Shown here: positions 32,701-44,742 of the stretch, one piece after another
Position numbering within the stretch: position 1 is the stretch's first letter
Layout: each line of letters opens with the position of its first letter
NCBI GenBank assembly: GCA_038025085.1
Contig: CM076148.1
Coordinates: 32,408,501 to 32,472,500, forward strand
Origin: Tetragonia tetragonoides
Lineage: Eukaryota > Streptophyta > Magnoliopsida > Caryophyllales > Aizoaceae
Length of the DNA stretch: 64,000 nucleotides
Reading direction: 5' to 3'
Made by a program: the position numbers and the translations under genes
Notes under the pieces: model-generated
The model's database searches: none
The model's input: the letters and a program-made list of their open reading frames with translations, nothing else
Told to the model about the DNA's origin: nothing

Positions 32701-35363
32701 AAGCCTTCCCAGAGGAAGCCAAATGTGGCTTTTTCTTAAGATAGGTATACACGGTCGGATAGGATGCCCGACATCATTTGGGATCGGTCGGAGTTACTCT
32801 TTCGCCCGGAGACTCACTTGAGCTCCCATGCTTCCAAGTTTGTGGTAAGCCTCAAACTTTGAATTCATAGTTTTATGCATTGAATTTTAGTTTATATGCT
32901 TGCCTTGAGTAGAATTTGTGTAGAAATTGTATGCAATTGTCAAGTTTGTAGCGCATGTGATCTTGCGCGGCTTGAACGAACATAGAAACATGCTTAGGAT
33001 TGAACATTTGATTGATTTGTGAACGTAAGAGGTTGCAAATTTGATCATAGGAATCCGATGGGAATTTGAAACCCCATGGTAATTATGGTTCTTCGGTAAA
33101 GCTTTTTAAGATTTTACCCAAAGAGGTGCAAAGTGCAGTTTTGGGTGCGGGGTTTGGGCCCCTTTTCAAAGCGGCGGACTCGGTTGAGCGAGTGAAAAGG
33201 TGCATTGTCCGCTTGTCCTTGGAACGTTTTTGGGATACTACCAACACGTTCCACTTCCCTAATGGGGAGATGATGATCACTCCTTCGGAGTTTGCCATGC
33301 TGATTGGGGTGCCCTGCGTGGGTACGCCCATTGTGTATGACGTTTCCATTTGGAAACGTAAGACTGAGATGGTGGAGTTGTTTGGCTCTTGGGGGAACAC
33401 TTGGGGTCATCATTATCGTCCCTATAGCGAGCTTTATGCCGCTTTTAGTGACGCGAGTTACAAGAGAAATACCTCGGTGGAGCAGAAGGCGAGGTTGTTC
33501 ACCGCCTACCTCCTTGCCACCACTATCTTTGGTGACAAGGGAGAGCGTATTCATGCTTACCTCCCTAGCTTATTGGATTGGGAGAGGGTGAGGGAGTACA
33601 ACTGGAGGTTGCCGGGCTACGACAACCTCTAGAGGTGCATGCGGTTTGCTTGCCGCGTGAATGATGAGGGATACAAGCAGTCGACTCTTCCTCCCGTGAG
33701 CTTGTGCGGCTTTTGGAAGGCCTTGCAGGTGCGTTTTGTTTTTGTATCCATTGGGTGATTTACATGACTTGAGTGTATGGTGCTTAATTTCATGTTTCGA
33801 TGTAGCCTTGGTTCTTTGAGCATTTCCCGGACATGATGCCTACGGGCTGGGAGTCGGATTTCCCGGTTTGCAGGGCATGGCATCATAGGGGTCCTGCGCC
33901 CTTTCAGACTCTTCAGCAGTACAGGGAGGCCCTCCTGCACCTAGACTGGCACAAGGTAACATAATTTTGCTTTTTTTTGCATGGATTGTACTTCTTGGTG
34001 TGGAAAATATCTTATGTGGCATGTTTGTGTAGATTGACTACTTCCCTTGGGCAAAGTACCATGGGTTGGCTTCGGATGCTGTCCTGGCATCTAGGGCGAT
34101 AGACCGGCATAGGATCCTGATTGCGGGTCCGTTCTCTTTTGAGTGGTATTTGGGAGAGCGGATCTTCCGTCAGGTTTATCCTGATGTGGTGGGCCGAGGA
34201 TTCCCTTGGACCCTCCCTCGACCATGTTCCTGGTGAGATGCTTGTCTCACGAGCTGGTTGCGGCGGCCATGGTGGGCTCGGATGCTATGCGGTATTTGAG
34301 GGAGCCTGCGGAGGACCTTGCGGGGCACTACGAGCAGTTCCGTCGTGATCCCCTCATGCCTTAATTTGTGGGCTTGAAGGTAAGAACTTTATATTTGATA
34401 TTCTGTACCTTTCTTGTTTTGTTGGTTGGTAACCTTCTTTGCTTTGTAGGAGCCTCGGGTTGATTCCATCGACGTGGATGTTCCGGATATGCGGGTCCGA
34501 GGTCTGGATTATGGAGGGAAGGAGTGTTGGGGAGAGATCCCGATGACAGAGGACCTTGATGAGGACCCCCAGGGCCTTCCTCTTCCAGTTGGCCATCCAG
34601 GGGTAAACTTATCATTTTGCCTGTGGCATGTGATTTTACCGTTTTCATGTTTGTATTTGACTTTTCTTTGCACAACTTGACCGTGAGCAGACCGGGAAGG
34701 TCTTCTAGATGAGTCATGTTATGAAGTCCTGGATATCTCGAGCTCTTTCGAAGGGCACGTGCTCGAGAGCTGACTTGGATAAGGTGAGCTTGACTTTGCA
34801 TCTTCATAGTTGTATGCTTTGAGAAATGTATCTTATATGTTTAGTGGGTTGTAGATTGAGTACCGTCGACCTCTTCCTCGTCGGTCACGACAGGTGGTTA
34901 TGTCTGATGATGAGGTCGTGAGCTCTCCGGAGCGTAGCCCTTCTCGCGAGAGGAGCCCTCGGAGGGAAAGTCCTAGGAGAGAGAGAGAGCCTGTGCATCG
35001 GACAGATCGTCCTGGTGGGAATAGGATGACTCAGTTTGTGGAGCCTACTCCTATGCCTATCTCGATGTATCCTTCTTATCTCGGGTATGCGAGCTATGCT
35101 CCTTATGGCGGTTTTTACTACCAGCCCCCTGTACCTGCTCCTATGATGCCTACCATGCCTCCTTGTTTTTCGTGGGGTATGACTCGAGTTATGCTGGAGA
35201 GGGGTGCTCGTATCGGGAGCCTTCCCGTCATTCTTCCTTTGACCCTGGCCAGTTGGCAGCGTCGATCTTTGGCGATGAGCCACGGAGATCGGAGGATCAC
35301 TTTGAGGTGCTACGCACGGATGCTGATGCGGGTGATGATTTTTATGATAATGTATTTGTGTGA
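32701..35363 (+). pseudogene. Element C aORF1: seven-exon antisense plant mobile domain gene
   Basis: Exons by splice consensus and frame: about 32701-32844, 33051-33728, 33806-33955, 34033-34379, 34450-34602, 34691-34783, 34855-35363. All six introns (206, 77, 77, 70, 88, 71 bases) have GT...AG ends and fall between codons. Exon 2 carries the PMD core: ERFWDTTNTFHFPNGEMMIT and PSEFAMLIGVPCVGTP, the aminotransferase-like plant mobile domain of the MAIN/MAIL type. Exon 7 starts with an SR-rich stretch (SPERSPSRERSPRRESPRRE) followed by a Tyr/Pro-rich tail. Damage: TAA before the exon 1 core (about 32738), TAG at 33630, a frameshift in exon 4 (347 bases), TAG in exon 6, a frameshift near 35150. 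The gene lies opposite to gag-pol. Its function is unknown; nuclear RNA-linked action is only suggested by the SR tail. Confidence 0.82.
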
Positions 35364-35814
35364 AATACATTTTTGATCCTTTTGAACATTTGTATTCAAC
35401 AAATACTCGGACTTTGGTTTGTAATATATTGCTGCTTTATTGGTCCCTGCATATAATTAGGCTAATGCAAATGCACAAATAGTCAAGCAAAAAGCGAAGT
35501 AATACCAATGTAGCAAAAAATGGTATAGCCAAAAAGTTAAAATTGGGTGTACCCTATCCCCCCTAAAAAAGATGAAAAAAAGAAAAGGGGTGCAAAAAAT
35601 GAAATGAAATTAATAAAAGGGGATTAATGAAAAATAGAAAGATGATTATCATCCAAAAAGAAATAACGAAATTGTGGGGTTCCCATAAATAATTAAGGAA
35701 ATAATAGAAAATAGCAATAATAGAAGAAATAGGAAATTGAGCCAAATTGGAGTCCAAAACGGTTAAGGAAAGTGTCCAAGACCGGGTAGAAGACGGTTGT
35801 CTCGAAAAAGAAGC
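35364..35814. other. Purine-rich spacer between aORF1 and aORF2 of C
   Basis: An AT-rich stretch, then GTACCCTATCCCCCC at about 35550 and about 170 A/G-rich bases. It matches the order in element A (12190-12420). No gene. Confidence 0.55.
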
Positions 35815-35995
35815 TCGGCGGCTAAAGGAAGGCACTCAGCGGCTGACGCGAAGGAGCGGGGGTCAATAGAGGGGCCGCCAGACTCAGCGGCTGGGCGCCT
35901 GGCCGCTGAAGCTCAGCGGCTGGGCCGCTGGGCCTTGGCTGCCATATCGTGGCCGCCGAGCCTTCGGCGGCTGTCCTCTGGGCCGCTGAAGCCTT
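35815..35995. promoter_or_regulatory. AGCGGC/GCCGCT motif array upstream of C aORF2
   Basis: About ten GCGGC/GCCGC cores in 175 bases (CTCAGCGGCTG, GGCCGCTGAAG, GCTCAGCGGCTGGG, and others), on both strands. It ends some 45 bases before a TATA-like CCTAAATAAG (about 36041) and 150 before the ATG of aORF2. Confidence 0.65.
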
Positions 35996-36147
35996 TTTCC
36001 CGACGGGTTGCCATATTTTCGTCTTTTTTTCGTGCGAGCCCTAAATAAGCCTTGGGTTAGTCCGATTTTGGGACATCACCTTCATAATACTATAGCAATA
36101 GAGATCTTTTTAGAGATCGAAACCCCCAATTAATTTAGATTTCAGCC

Positions 36148-37730
36148 ATGACAAGTTTTGAGGTTAAGTTTGATAAGTGGTTGCAATCTATGACCCCTGA
36201 TGAGAGGATGAGGCTTGTGCCTTTTCACTTGAATGCTCTCTTCCACCTGAAGCAAGTTCAAGTTGTTTGGAACTTGTTTGAGGTTGTGGTTGAATTTTGG
36301 GATGACAAACTCCACGTTTTTAGATTCGGGTATAATGAATTGTGTCCTCTTCCCGAAGAATTTGCCGCCATACTTGGATTCCCTCATGATCAAGCTTCTG
36401 CATCTCCATGGCGCGTGGCCAACCTTGAAGGCTACTATAAGAGGTATCTTGGTTTATCCCCAACACAAGCCTCTTCTGTGGCTAGGACCGGTGAGCTAGA
36501 CCTTAATGGTGTGATTGATATCTTTTTCCCCAAGGTAAGGGATGATCATAATGAGACATATTATAGGCGTGCTTTTATCTTATGTCTCTTACATAGGTAC
36601 CTCTTTGTTGGTGGAGGTGATAATGGTAAAACTTGTATGCTTAGAATTGTTGAAAAAATTCAAAACGATTTTACCCCTATGTCTCTTGTTCCTGGTGAAA
36701 CCCTAATGTGCTTGGACAACAATAAACAAGAACCATCGCATGGTGGATAGACGGGAAGCCCTCTTCTCCTTCAAGTGAGTGCTTGAATAATTCGTTTGGA
36801 TATTTAATAAAGTTTGAATCTTTAATGGATACCTAACTTTATTATTTTTTTTGTGTTTTGTTTATTTTGTAGATATGGCTTTTGGAGCATATGTGCTTCT
36901 TTGAGAGGCCAATGCGCTTAAATATCAACCAAAGCAGTTTCCTGCCCGCCGAAGGCTTTATTATGAATCCACCATTGATGAATGGCGTGGATACCTTAAA
37001 GCTTGCCCTTTGCTAAGATGGAATGTCAAGTGGTGGGGCCTAAAATCCGCAATCGGATGTAGCAAGGAGACGGGATATTATCAAATCCTTGGTTTTCAAA
37101 ATTTGACTTACATATTTCCTAGCCGTATCATGCGGCAATATGGGAAACGCTAGATTATCCCACAGAAGGATAGTGTTGCTCCCGCTACCCGAGTTTTCAC
37201 TATTAGTATGGTGAGATCTTGGGAGTGTGCATGGGACCGTCGCCCTAAGTGGACCATTCCTCACATCAAGGCCCCAACGACCATATCTTCAGCTTATGAA
37301 GCTTGGATGGATTGGAAGACTACGGAAGGTCGTCGTGCATGTAGGAAATCCGAACAAGATGATCTCAAGGCCCAATCGGTCAAGGCTAGCCTAAAGCTTT
37401 CTAACCCCAATGATCCTAAAGGGAAGGGGAAGCAAAAGGGAGTCAAGCATGTGAAAATTGTTCTCAATCCGAAGGCCAAGAAAGCTTTAGCCAAGATTAC
37501 TATACTAAGCCGGAGGAGAAGCCCCAAGTTCGGACCAATGATCACGAAGCTTCTTCAAGTGTTCCTCTAATGGAGGTTGCAAAAGAAGAAGAGCCCGTGG
37601 TTCGAGATAGATGGGCTCCCAAGGAACGTGAAGCGGAAGGCCCAAAGGTTGATGAACCCTGGAGGATGTCGTCCCTACTACCGAAGCTACGGAGTAGTCT
37701 ACTTATGAAATACTGTTTTTGGAGCATGTT
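36148..37730 (+). pseudogene. Element C aORF2: antisense PMD-like gene
   Basis: Exon 1 (36148-36774) starts MTSFEVKFDKWLQSMTPDER and shares HLNALFHLKQVQ, FRFGYNELCPLPEEF and RAFILCLLHRYLFV with A aORF2. A TAG near 36748 interrupts it just before the donor CAA/GTGAGT (36775). The intron ends TTTTGTAG (36872), and exon 2 continues in phase 0 with IWLLEHMCFFERP. A shift near 36930 and a TAG near 37152 follow, then a lysine-rich basic tail (GKGKQKGVKHVKIVLNPK) and the conserved WAPKEREAEGPKVDEP ending. It is convergent with pol (pol ends about 38170). The protein is small, basic at its end, and has no recognised catalytic motif. Confidence 0.75.
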
Positions 37731-38169
37731 TTAGCTTAGGATTGCCTTTTATTTGCTTTTAATTCAATAAGGGTGATGTGCCCCTTCTTTAGATTTAGTT
37801 AGTTTGTTTTTATTATTTGGGAATTGTCAAGTCTTGTAATGGACTTTATTATTATTTATGGAGACATGCTTATTTTAATGCAACCTTGTGTTTATTATGT
37901 GCACAACTTTTAACAACTTTTGAATGCGAATTTGATGAAGGGGCCGGGCCAAACTGTAATTGGGTTGTCCTACGTATCCTTTTAGGGGAATCAGGCCGCT
38001 CGTAGTTCTTATCCGTTTGTTTTTTAACATTTAATCCCATTTTTTTGATTTTTTTTTTCGGGATTAGTTAGCCTTGTATGGGCCTCTCGAAAGTGCTATA
38101 TTGGGTGTCTTGCCTAAGCATAGAACCTCTTTAATTAATCCATGTTTATCCATTGACTAAATTCAATCC
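37731..38169. other. Convergent 3' gap of element C
   Basis: 3' end of aORF2 and end of pol. It contains the GGGCCGGGCC...GGGGAATCAGGCC motif (37940-37995) shared with element A at 14650-14700. No gene. Confidence 0.5.
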
Positions 38170-38923
38170 CGTCTAAATATGCTAAGCTTGCAGCGCCACC
38201 CGTTAAGATCTTTGTGATAATAAACGGGCCTGACCAGTTGGGTCGAAATTTGCCTCTTGGGTTAGTGACATTGGCCCTTACCTCCTTAAGTACTAGTCTC
38301 CAACCTTAAGGTCCCTCATTTTGAGCCTTTGGTTAAAGTGCCTAGTGTGTCTCTTTTGATAAACTCTTACATTATGCAAAGCTTGTAACCTCTTCTCATC
38401 TAGCAGGACTAATTGGTCATAGCGGGCTTGGACCCAATCCACTTATGGAATTTGACTTTCTAAAACGATCCTTAGAGATGGAACCTCTACCTCAATTGGC
38501 AATACGGCTTCCATTCCGTAAACTAAAGAGTATGGCGTAGCTCCCGTTGATGCGCGAACCGATGTCCTGTAACCCCAAAGTGCGAATGACAACTTGTCTG
38601 GCCAGTCGTGGTAATTTTCTGACATTCTTTCAATGATTTTCTTGATGTTCTTATTAGCTGCCTCTACCGCGCCGTTTGTTTGCGGCCTGTAGGGGGACGA
38701 CTTTCGATGCTGGATTTTAAATTGGGCTAACAACTCAATCACTTCGTTCATGAAGTGTGACCCATTATCACTGATGATTTCTTGGGGAACCCCATATCTG
38801 GCTATTATGTTATTCTTAATTAATTTGACCACATGCTTGGAGCGTATGATTGCGCTTCGACCCATTTGGTAAAATAGTCGATTGCGACTAAGATATATTC
38901 GTGACCTCCTTTTCCTGTTGGGG
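38170..38923 (-). pseudogene. Element C integrase core and C-terminal part
   Basis: The open frame 38865-38443 contains IISDNGSHFMNEV with the second catalytic Asp, KIQHRKSSPYRPQTNGAVEAAN with the catalytic Glu, and SLVYGMEAVLPIEVEVPSLR, typical of Tat integrases. The first catalytic Asp region (WGIDITG-like, about 38930-38960) lies in another frame. The tail to 38170 is stop-ridden but matches element A. Confidence 0.88.
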
Positions 38924-39733
38924 TTATTTTACCGGTGATGTCGATTCCCCAAGCCGAGAAAGGCCAAGGTGAGGTGAAGGTATACAGTGGGCTTGGTGGT
39001 AGATGTTGTAGATTTGCATGGGTTTGGCATTGTAAGCATCTTTTGACAAATTCACCACAGTCCTTTTCCTAGATAGCATCATACCATTCATGTGCGGTCC
39101 ACAGACTCCTGCATTTACCACTCTTAAGACCTTATGGGCCATTTCAGTACCTAGGGATAGGAGGTTGACTCCGTTTGGGCTTTTCTTGTGTATTTGACCT
39201 TGTCCCTCTAAGAATTGGGCCACGAGCCTTCTGAGTGCTTTCTGGGCTCTAGGGCTAGACTCAGGAGGGTAGAGCTGGTAAACAAGCAGATTCCTTATGT
39301 TAGTGTACCATTCATCTTCTTCATCGTGGAATACTTCCAAAGTGTCACAATATGAAGGTTCGGATCTTCTGTGTACACAGATAGGCATGATCCGGATGGT
39401 TTCAAGTATATTGATCATGCTTGCTAATTTAGCCAAGGCGTCTGCAAACTGATTATCTTCTCGTGGAAGGCATGTAAAGTGTATTTGGTTGAAATACACT
39501 ATGATCTTATCTAAGTATTCCTGGTAGAGTGCCAGGGATTCACTTTTAACCCTCCATATTTTGGAAATTTGGTTGATTATGAGTGACGAGTCCCCATAAA
39601 CTCGGAGTCTTTTGATGCCAAGGCATATGGCGGATTGCAGTCCTATTATGCAAGCTTCATATTCAGCGCCATTATTTGTAACCTCATGGTCCAATTTGAC
39701 TGAAATAGGTGTATGTGCACCTTCGGGGGACAC
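38924..39733 (-). pseudogene. Element C second RNase H and integrase zinc region
   Basis: 269 codons. The archaeal-type RNase H (HEVTNNGAEYEACI, VYGDSSLIINQISK, FTCLPREDNQFADALAKLA) is followed by a linker and a degraded HHCC zinc region (VCGPHMNGMM). A stop separates it from the preceding LYFNGASNQKG segment. Dual RNase H supports Tat assignment. Confidence 0.85.
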
Positions 39734-39787
39734 TATAAGTACTCCTACCCCGAAACCCTTTTGGTTGGACGCTCCATTGAAGTATAG

Positions 39788-40340
39788 TTACCAAGTCTCG
39801 GTATCTAAGGTCATAACCCCTTCGTCCGAAAAGTGATATTCGTCCTTGTGATCTGGTTCATTTATGGCTTGGTCGGCTAGGTATTCCGAAATAGCATGCC
39901 CTTTTATGGCCTTTTGGTGCTCGAATTTAAGGTAGAATTCCGAGAGAAGAACAGTCCACCTCGCTATCCTACCGTTCATTATGGGCTTTTCGAATATGTA
40001 TTTCAAAGGATTTTCTCTCGATCTTATGTGGATCGTGTGCTAGAGCATGTAATGTCGTAGCTTTTTAGTAGTTGCGACCAAAGCTAAGCATGTCTTTTCT
40101 AGGGACGAATAGCGGGTTTCGTATTCCAGAAACTTCTTGCTCACATAGTATATGGCTTTCTCTTCCTTATCGACTTCTTAGTCTAGCATAGCCCCCATTG
40201 ACGTTTCCGTGACTATAAGGTAGAGGATTAGAGGCATGCCTGGAATGGGCGGTACTAGGACAGGTAGTTCGGATAGATAGGCCTTAATTTTATCAAAGGC
40301 CTTTTGGCATTGCTCGTCCCATTCTGTCTTTACCTCTTTT
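39788..40340 (-). pseudogene. Element C classical RNase H
   Basis: Segments YYVSKKFLEYETRYSSLEKT and ENPLKYIFEKPIMNGRIARW on the minus strand, interrupted by stops near 40182 and 40040. It would degrade RNA in RNA-DNA hybrids. Confidence 0.78.
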
Positions 40341-40348
40341 TTGAGTTT

Positions 40349-41306
40349 CTAGAATATGGGCTCGCATGTGATAGTTAATTTGGAAAAGAACCTCCTAATG
40401 TATTGGATTCTCCCTAAAAGGCCTTTTATTTCTTTCTCTGTCTTCGGAGGTGGCATGTCCATTATGGCTTTGATCTTGGATGGATCAATTTCTATTCCTC
40501 TGGTGCTTATGACAAATCCTAGAAGTTTGCCGAATGTGACTCCGAACGCGCACTTTTTGGGATTAAGCCTCATATTGTACTTCCTAAGCCTGTCAAAAAA
40601 CATTTGCAGTGAGGGTACATGCCCTTCTCTGTCTTTGGACTTTATGATCATATCATCTACATAAACTTCAGCCTGCTTATGCATCATATCGTGGAGTAAG
40701 GTTGTAGCGGTTCTTTGTTATGTGGCCCCTGCGTTTTTAAGCCCAAACGACATTACTGTGTAGCAATAAGTGCCCCATTGTGTGATGAAAGTGGTTTTCT
40801 CTTCATCCTCTTTGGCCATTAGTACCTGGTTATATCCCGCGTACCCGTCCATAAATGATACAAGGGCGTGTCCGGTGGTGTTATCTACTAGGACGTCTAT
40901 GTGAGGTAAAGGAAAGTCGTCTTTCGGGCTTGCTTTGTTCAAGTCCCTAAAATCTACACACATTCGGACTCGTCCGTCCTTTTTTGGGACTGGGATGATG
41001 TTGGCTACCCAATCGGGGTAATTAGCCACTCTTATGAAGCCTGCCTCTAGTTGTTTCTGGACCTCTTCTTTGATCTTAAGAGCCCATTCTGGCTTCATCC
41101 TTTTTAACTTTTGTTTGACTGGTTTGCAGTCGGGGTTTAGTGGAATGGTATGCTGGGCAATTTTGCGGTCTATACCTGGCATGTCCTTGTAGGACCAGGT
41201 GAAAAACATCTGTATAAATCTTTAGCAGTGTTACGAATTGTTCGCGTTCATTAGATGTTAAAGACAAGCCTATTTGCACATGGCACGGGCTCTTCATTAG
41301 TTGCAA
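40349..41306 (-). pseudogene. Element C reverse transcriptase
   Basis: Frame 41209-40718 has VPKKDGRVRMCVDFRDLN, FMDGYAGYNQ and GTYCYTVMSFGLKNAGA. Frame 40687-40349 has the catalytic YVDDMIIKSK and RRYNMRLNPKKCAFGV-like thumb sequence. A single stop (about 40716) separates them in an otherwise continuous polymerase. The upstream part continues the linker, with IGLSLTSNEREQFV. Confidence 0.9.
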
Positions 41307-42192
41307 TATTTATTGTCTCTGTTTCTTCGACTATTGAAGTCTTTTGCTCATGTTCGATTAGTACTTTAATAAATTCTTTTGGCAATTCCGTTATATCTTC
41401 TGAATTATTAGCAGTGAGGCAATACGAGTAAGCAAAATCGACAATAATAATATTAAAAAAAGCGGACAATACATCAATGAGGTCATCACTAAGGACCTTA
41501 GTAATAGCAGGAATAGACTGGGGTGGACTATCCGGCGCTTCTAGGATAACAGACTCAGAATCAGACTCGGACTCGGAATCAGACTCAGAATCCGAAATGG
41601 GCCCTCCCGTAGGACCGTTGCGGATTGTGAACTTTTACTTGGCTCCCTTGATTGGAGTCCACTTCGTCTCGTGCTTCCAGGTGGTGCGGTCGGGCTCGAT
41701 TGGGGCGATCAGCTTGGACGGGTCGAAACCTTCATTAAAAAGCACAGTAAGGGGAAGTTTGGTTGTTGCCTCGTTGTATTGACGACGTTCTTCGCCAAAT
41801 AAGAGCCCAAAGTCGTTGGGTGCCATGTCATTAGCCCAATCTTTAGTGGATTAGTCCTCATTAGGAGGTGTGGGTGCGTCTTTACTCATGGTGAAGTAGT
41901 CTTGGAATACCTCAATGCCTGGTATTAAGATCCCATTAATTGTGTATGGTTCAGGGAATCCATAGTAAGGGTATGGGTCGCCTTCTTGAAGAAATTGCCC
42001 ATTGAGGGTGAGGGGGTAAGGATCCATGTTGTGTGGAATAGGTTTGTTAGCCGCGCGGGCTCTTTTCTTAGCAATCTCTTTGTATATATAGGCTCTAACT
42101 TCTTGCCTCGTGTGCCTATAGCCTAGCCCAAATAGATAATTTTTGATCTTGGTGTTCCAACAGGTTTGAGCTACCTTGGGATGTGGGCCCAA
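41307..42192 (-). pseudogene. Element C pol linker
   Basis: Three short frames with an acidic serine/aspartate-rich patch (the SESDSESDSES-type plus-complement at 41550-41600) correspond to the 294-codon linker of element A. No enzyme domain. Confidence 0.6.
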
Positions 42193-42225
42193 AGTGGTGC
42201 CTGGAAAGTGGTCTTGCTTTCTGAG

Positions 42226-42981
42226 TTAAGCATTCACATTAAGTGTGGGCTCTATTGTTTCTATGAAGGCTATTTTCTCGAAGCCCCATAACTCCTTGTC
42301 TTGCTCATTATGCTCTATCTTTAGGACTGAAGCTTTCTCAATCTGGGCTACCATAGTATCAGCGCAGACTTCCAAGGTGGATCCTGCCAAGGATAGCTTT
42401 ACCTTTTGATGCAGGGTTGAGGCTACAGCATTTAGCCGATGTAACCAAGGCCTTCCTAAGAGTAGGTTGAAGGTGGCTGGAATATCATATACATGGAACT
42501 GGACCATTTTCTCGATGAGCCCAATATTGATATTCCTGGAGAAGGTACCCAATACGTTCCTTTTGGAATTATCGTAAGCCCTTAGCTCTTGTGCGGAATG
42601 CGCGAGATTGTTGCGGTCTATTTTGAGGTGTTCAGTAGTCCTCAAGGGGCATACGTTTACAGCAGAGCCATTGTCAACAAAAGTCATAGGGACTTGTCTT
42701 TGTTGATAGATTACAGTAAGATAAAGGGCTTTGTTGTGGTGAATACCCTCAGGTGGAAGGTCTTTGTCAGAAAAAGTGACGGGCGTGGATGACTTTCCTT
42801 GGACCAGGAGGTTGACTACCTCTTCAGGAGTGGCATTTGGAGAAATAGTAGTTGCATTCAAGGCCTCTAGCACGGCCCTTCTATGAGTGATAGAAGTAGT
42901 CAATAGTTGCCAAATGGATATATCAGCTTTTGTTCTTTGTAGTTGCTTGAGGATGTTCGTCCCATCGTCTTCTTTTGCCAT
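42226..42981 (-). CDS. Element C aspartic protease region
   Basis: 251 codons uninterrupted. Active-site segment MTFVDNGSAVNVCPLR (DNGS, as in element A, rather than DTGA), LRAYDNSKRNVLGTF, and FNLLLGRPWLHRLNAVAS. This is the best preserved protease of the window. Its start at 42981 follows a stop that separates it from the gag linker (42982-43188), which is only a few codons away in the same general direction. Confidence 0.85.
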   Translation of the reverse strand: MAKEDDGTNILKQLQRTKADISIWQLLTTSITHRRAVLEALNATTISPNATPEEVVNLLVQGKSSTPVTFSDKDLPPEGIHHNKALYLTVIYQQRQVPMTFVDNGSAVNVCPLRTTEHLKIDRNNLAHSAQELRAYDNSKRNVLGTFSRNINIGLIEKMVQFHVYDIPATFNLLLGRPWLHRLNAVASTLHQKVKLSLAGSTLEVCADTMVAQIEKASVLKIEHNEQDKELWGFEKIAFIETIEPTLNVNA

Positions 42982-43188
42982 TTATCTTTGGGCCGAATCC
43001 CTGTTGGGGATGGCTACAGGTTCTACGGGTTGGATTTGAGATGGATCCATATAGATGTTTTCAGGCCTGAACTGGCGTCCTGATTTTGTGAGATAGTTTA
43101 GGGATTTATCATCCTCTTCTTTCTCATCATCAGAGGTATCATACCAGGCTTTGCCATTAGCTATGTCATGGACTTGAGGAGTCAACAT
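42982..43188 (-). pseudogene. Element C gag-protease linker
   Basis: 68 codons, acidic, WYDTSDDEKEEDDKSLNYL, ending at a TAA just before the protease frame. A similar segment of A is at 26700-26780. Confidence 0.6.
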
Positions 43189-43227
43189 ATCTTCTGGATC
43201 AGTATATGACCCACTATCTTCCTCATC

Positions 43228-44742
43228 TCAATCCCAAAGGCCGCAGACGTCCAGTGTGGACCTTGGGCTTGGGTATGGTGGTATGGTCTTCCCAATAGGA
43301 GTGGTCAAATAAGATGGATCAAACCCTTCTTCTATGTCAATGGCAAAAGAATTCCCGAGGGGATTATTGTTGTTGCTGGGTGGTGGTGCATCTTTAGGCA
43401 ATGGTATTGTGCCATTGTCAAATAAATCCTGGATTTTATCTTTGAGGGTGTAACACTTTTCAGTGTCGTGTCCGAGCCCCCTATGGTATTTGCAGAATGC
43501 AAATTCGTTCCAATATGGTGATCTTTTCTCTACAGGTGGATCGGGAGTAAGCGCAATCAGATGTAGATAGTCTGCTTTGATCAATTTGTCTAGAACTTTG
43601 ACATAAGTCATTCCAAGGGGAGTATATCTTCTTGGACGCCTATCATCTATGGCGTTCACTTCATTTCCTCTACTTGTGGAAACGTGGTTGGTATTAGTGT
43701 ATTTCTTATCCTTATATCCACTTGTGTTATTATTGTAAGTGACCTTGTTCTTCCCTCTTTGGAGTTGATCATCTTCAATGGTCATGCCTACTTCAGTTAA
43801 TTGGGCATAGGTGGTTATGGGTTGAAACTTCATGTGTTCACGGTACTCAGATGCCATGTTTTGGACTAGCATTCTGATTTGATCCCTTTCAGATGGGTGA
43901 TCAATCATTTCAGCAACCTTAGTCCTCCATCTTCTCACGAAATTGGTGAACCCTTCTTTATCACCTTGCTTGGTGATGTCCAACTCTCTTAATGTCATGG
44001 GTGGCAAGACATTGTCAGCATATCTCTGGAGGAATAATGTGGATAGATCTTCCCATTTTTCCAACTTTTGGGTGGGCAATTTGAAGAACCAGGCCCTGAC
44101 AGCAGGATCCAAGGTTTGGGGAAAGAGGTGAACATATAGCTCTTGTTCAATGCCTGTAAGGCCCAATGCAGTGGTAAAGGCTCTAATGTGATCTTGTGGA
44201 TCGTCGGTTCCTTTAAAAGTGGGAACTTCAGGCATGGAGAACTTAGTGGGAAATTTTCCCTTGATGTGGGGAGCATAGCCTTCTGAATTGATGATCATGT
44301 CGTTGAAGACACGACTCTTGCCTAGGATAGATTCAAGCCTGTTCATCTTGGCTTAAAGTTCTTGGACCTCTTTAGTGGAGGGTTAGGTATTTTCCTCATC
44401 GGGCTTGGGCTCATCATCATCCTTAGTAGGGGGATCCAACTTGGCGACACGGGCCTCCATATCAGTGAATCTAGCATTCATGGCGACCATTTGGGCTTAA
44501 AGGTCATCCATCTTTTGGTCAGCGGTTCTCTCAGCGTCTCCAGACATGGCGGACTTAGGTTAACTAGGTGGTGAGGCTTGAGGTGACAGTGGCGGTGTGC
44601 AAAGGTAATCGAGCCAAATGGGGCCCACGAACTGTGCTTGTGGTGATGGTTCAAACGACGACATGCAGACTAATCTCTTGCTGGACTCGTCTCTCTCCCA
44701 CTTACTAGGATCGGGATCTTTACTTCTACCAATTCTGGACAT
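43228..44742 (-). pseudogene. Element C gag
   Basis: The main open frame 44346-43228 (372 codons) holds the capsid region (PEVPTFKGTDDPQDHIRAF, FPQTLDPAVRAWFFKLP, LFLQRYADNVLPPMTLREL) and the zinc-knuckle-like CKYHRGLGHDTEKCYTLKDK. The N-terminal part starts MSRIGRSKDPDPSKWERDES at 44742 and is broken by several stops between 44560 and 44350. The protein packages element RNA. Gag decay is limited to the N-terminal third. Confidence 0.92.

Noticed and set aside
34885..35370. 161-residue minus-strand His/Arg-rich frame
   Set aside because: It is the complement of the SR-rich and Pro/Tyr-rich exon of aORF1.
41477..41782. Plus-strand frame with SESDSDSES repeats
   Set aside because: It is the complement of the acidic pol linker of element C.
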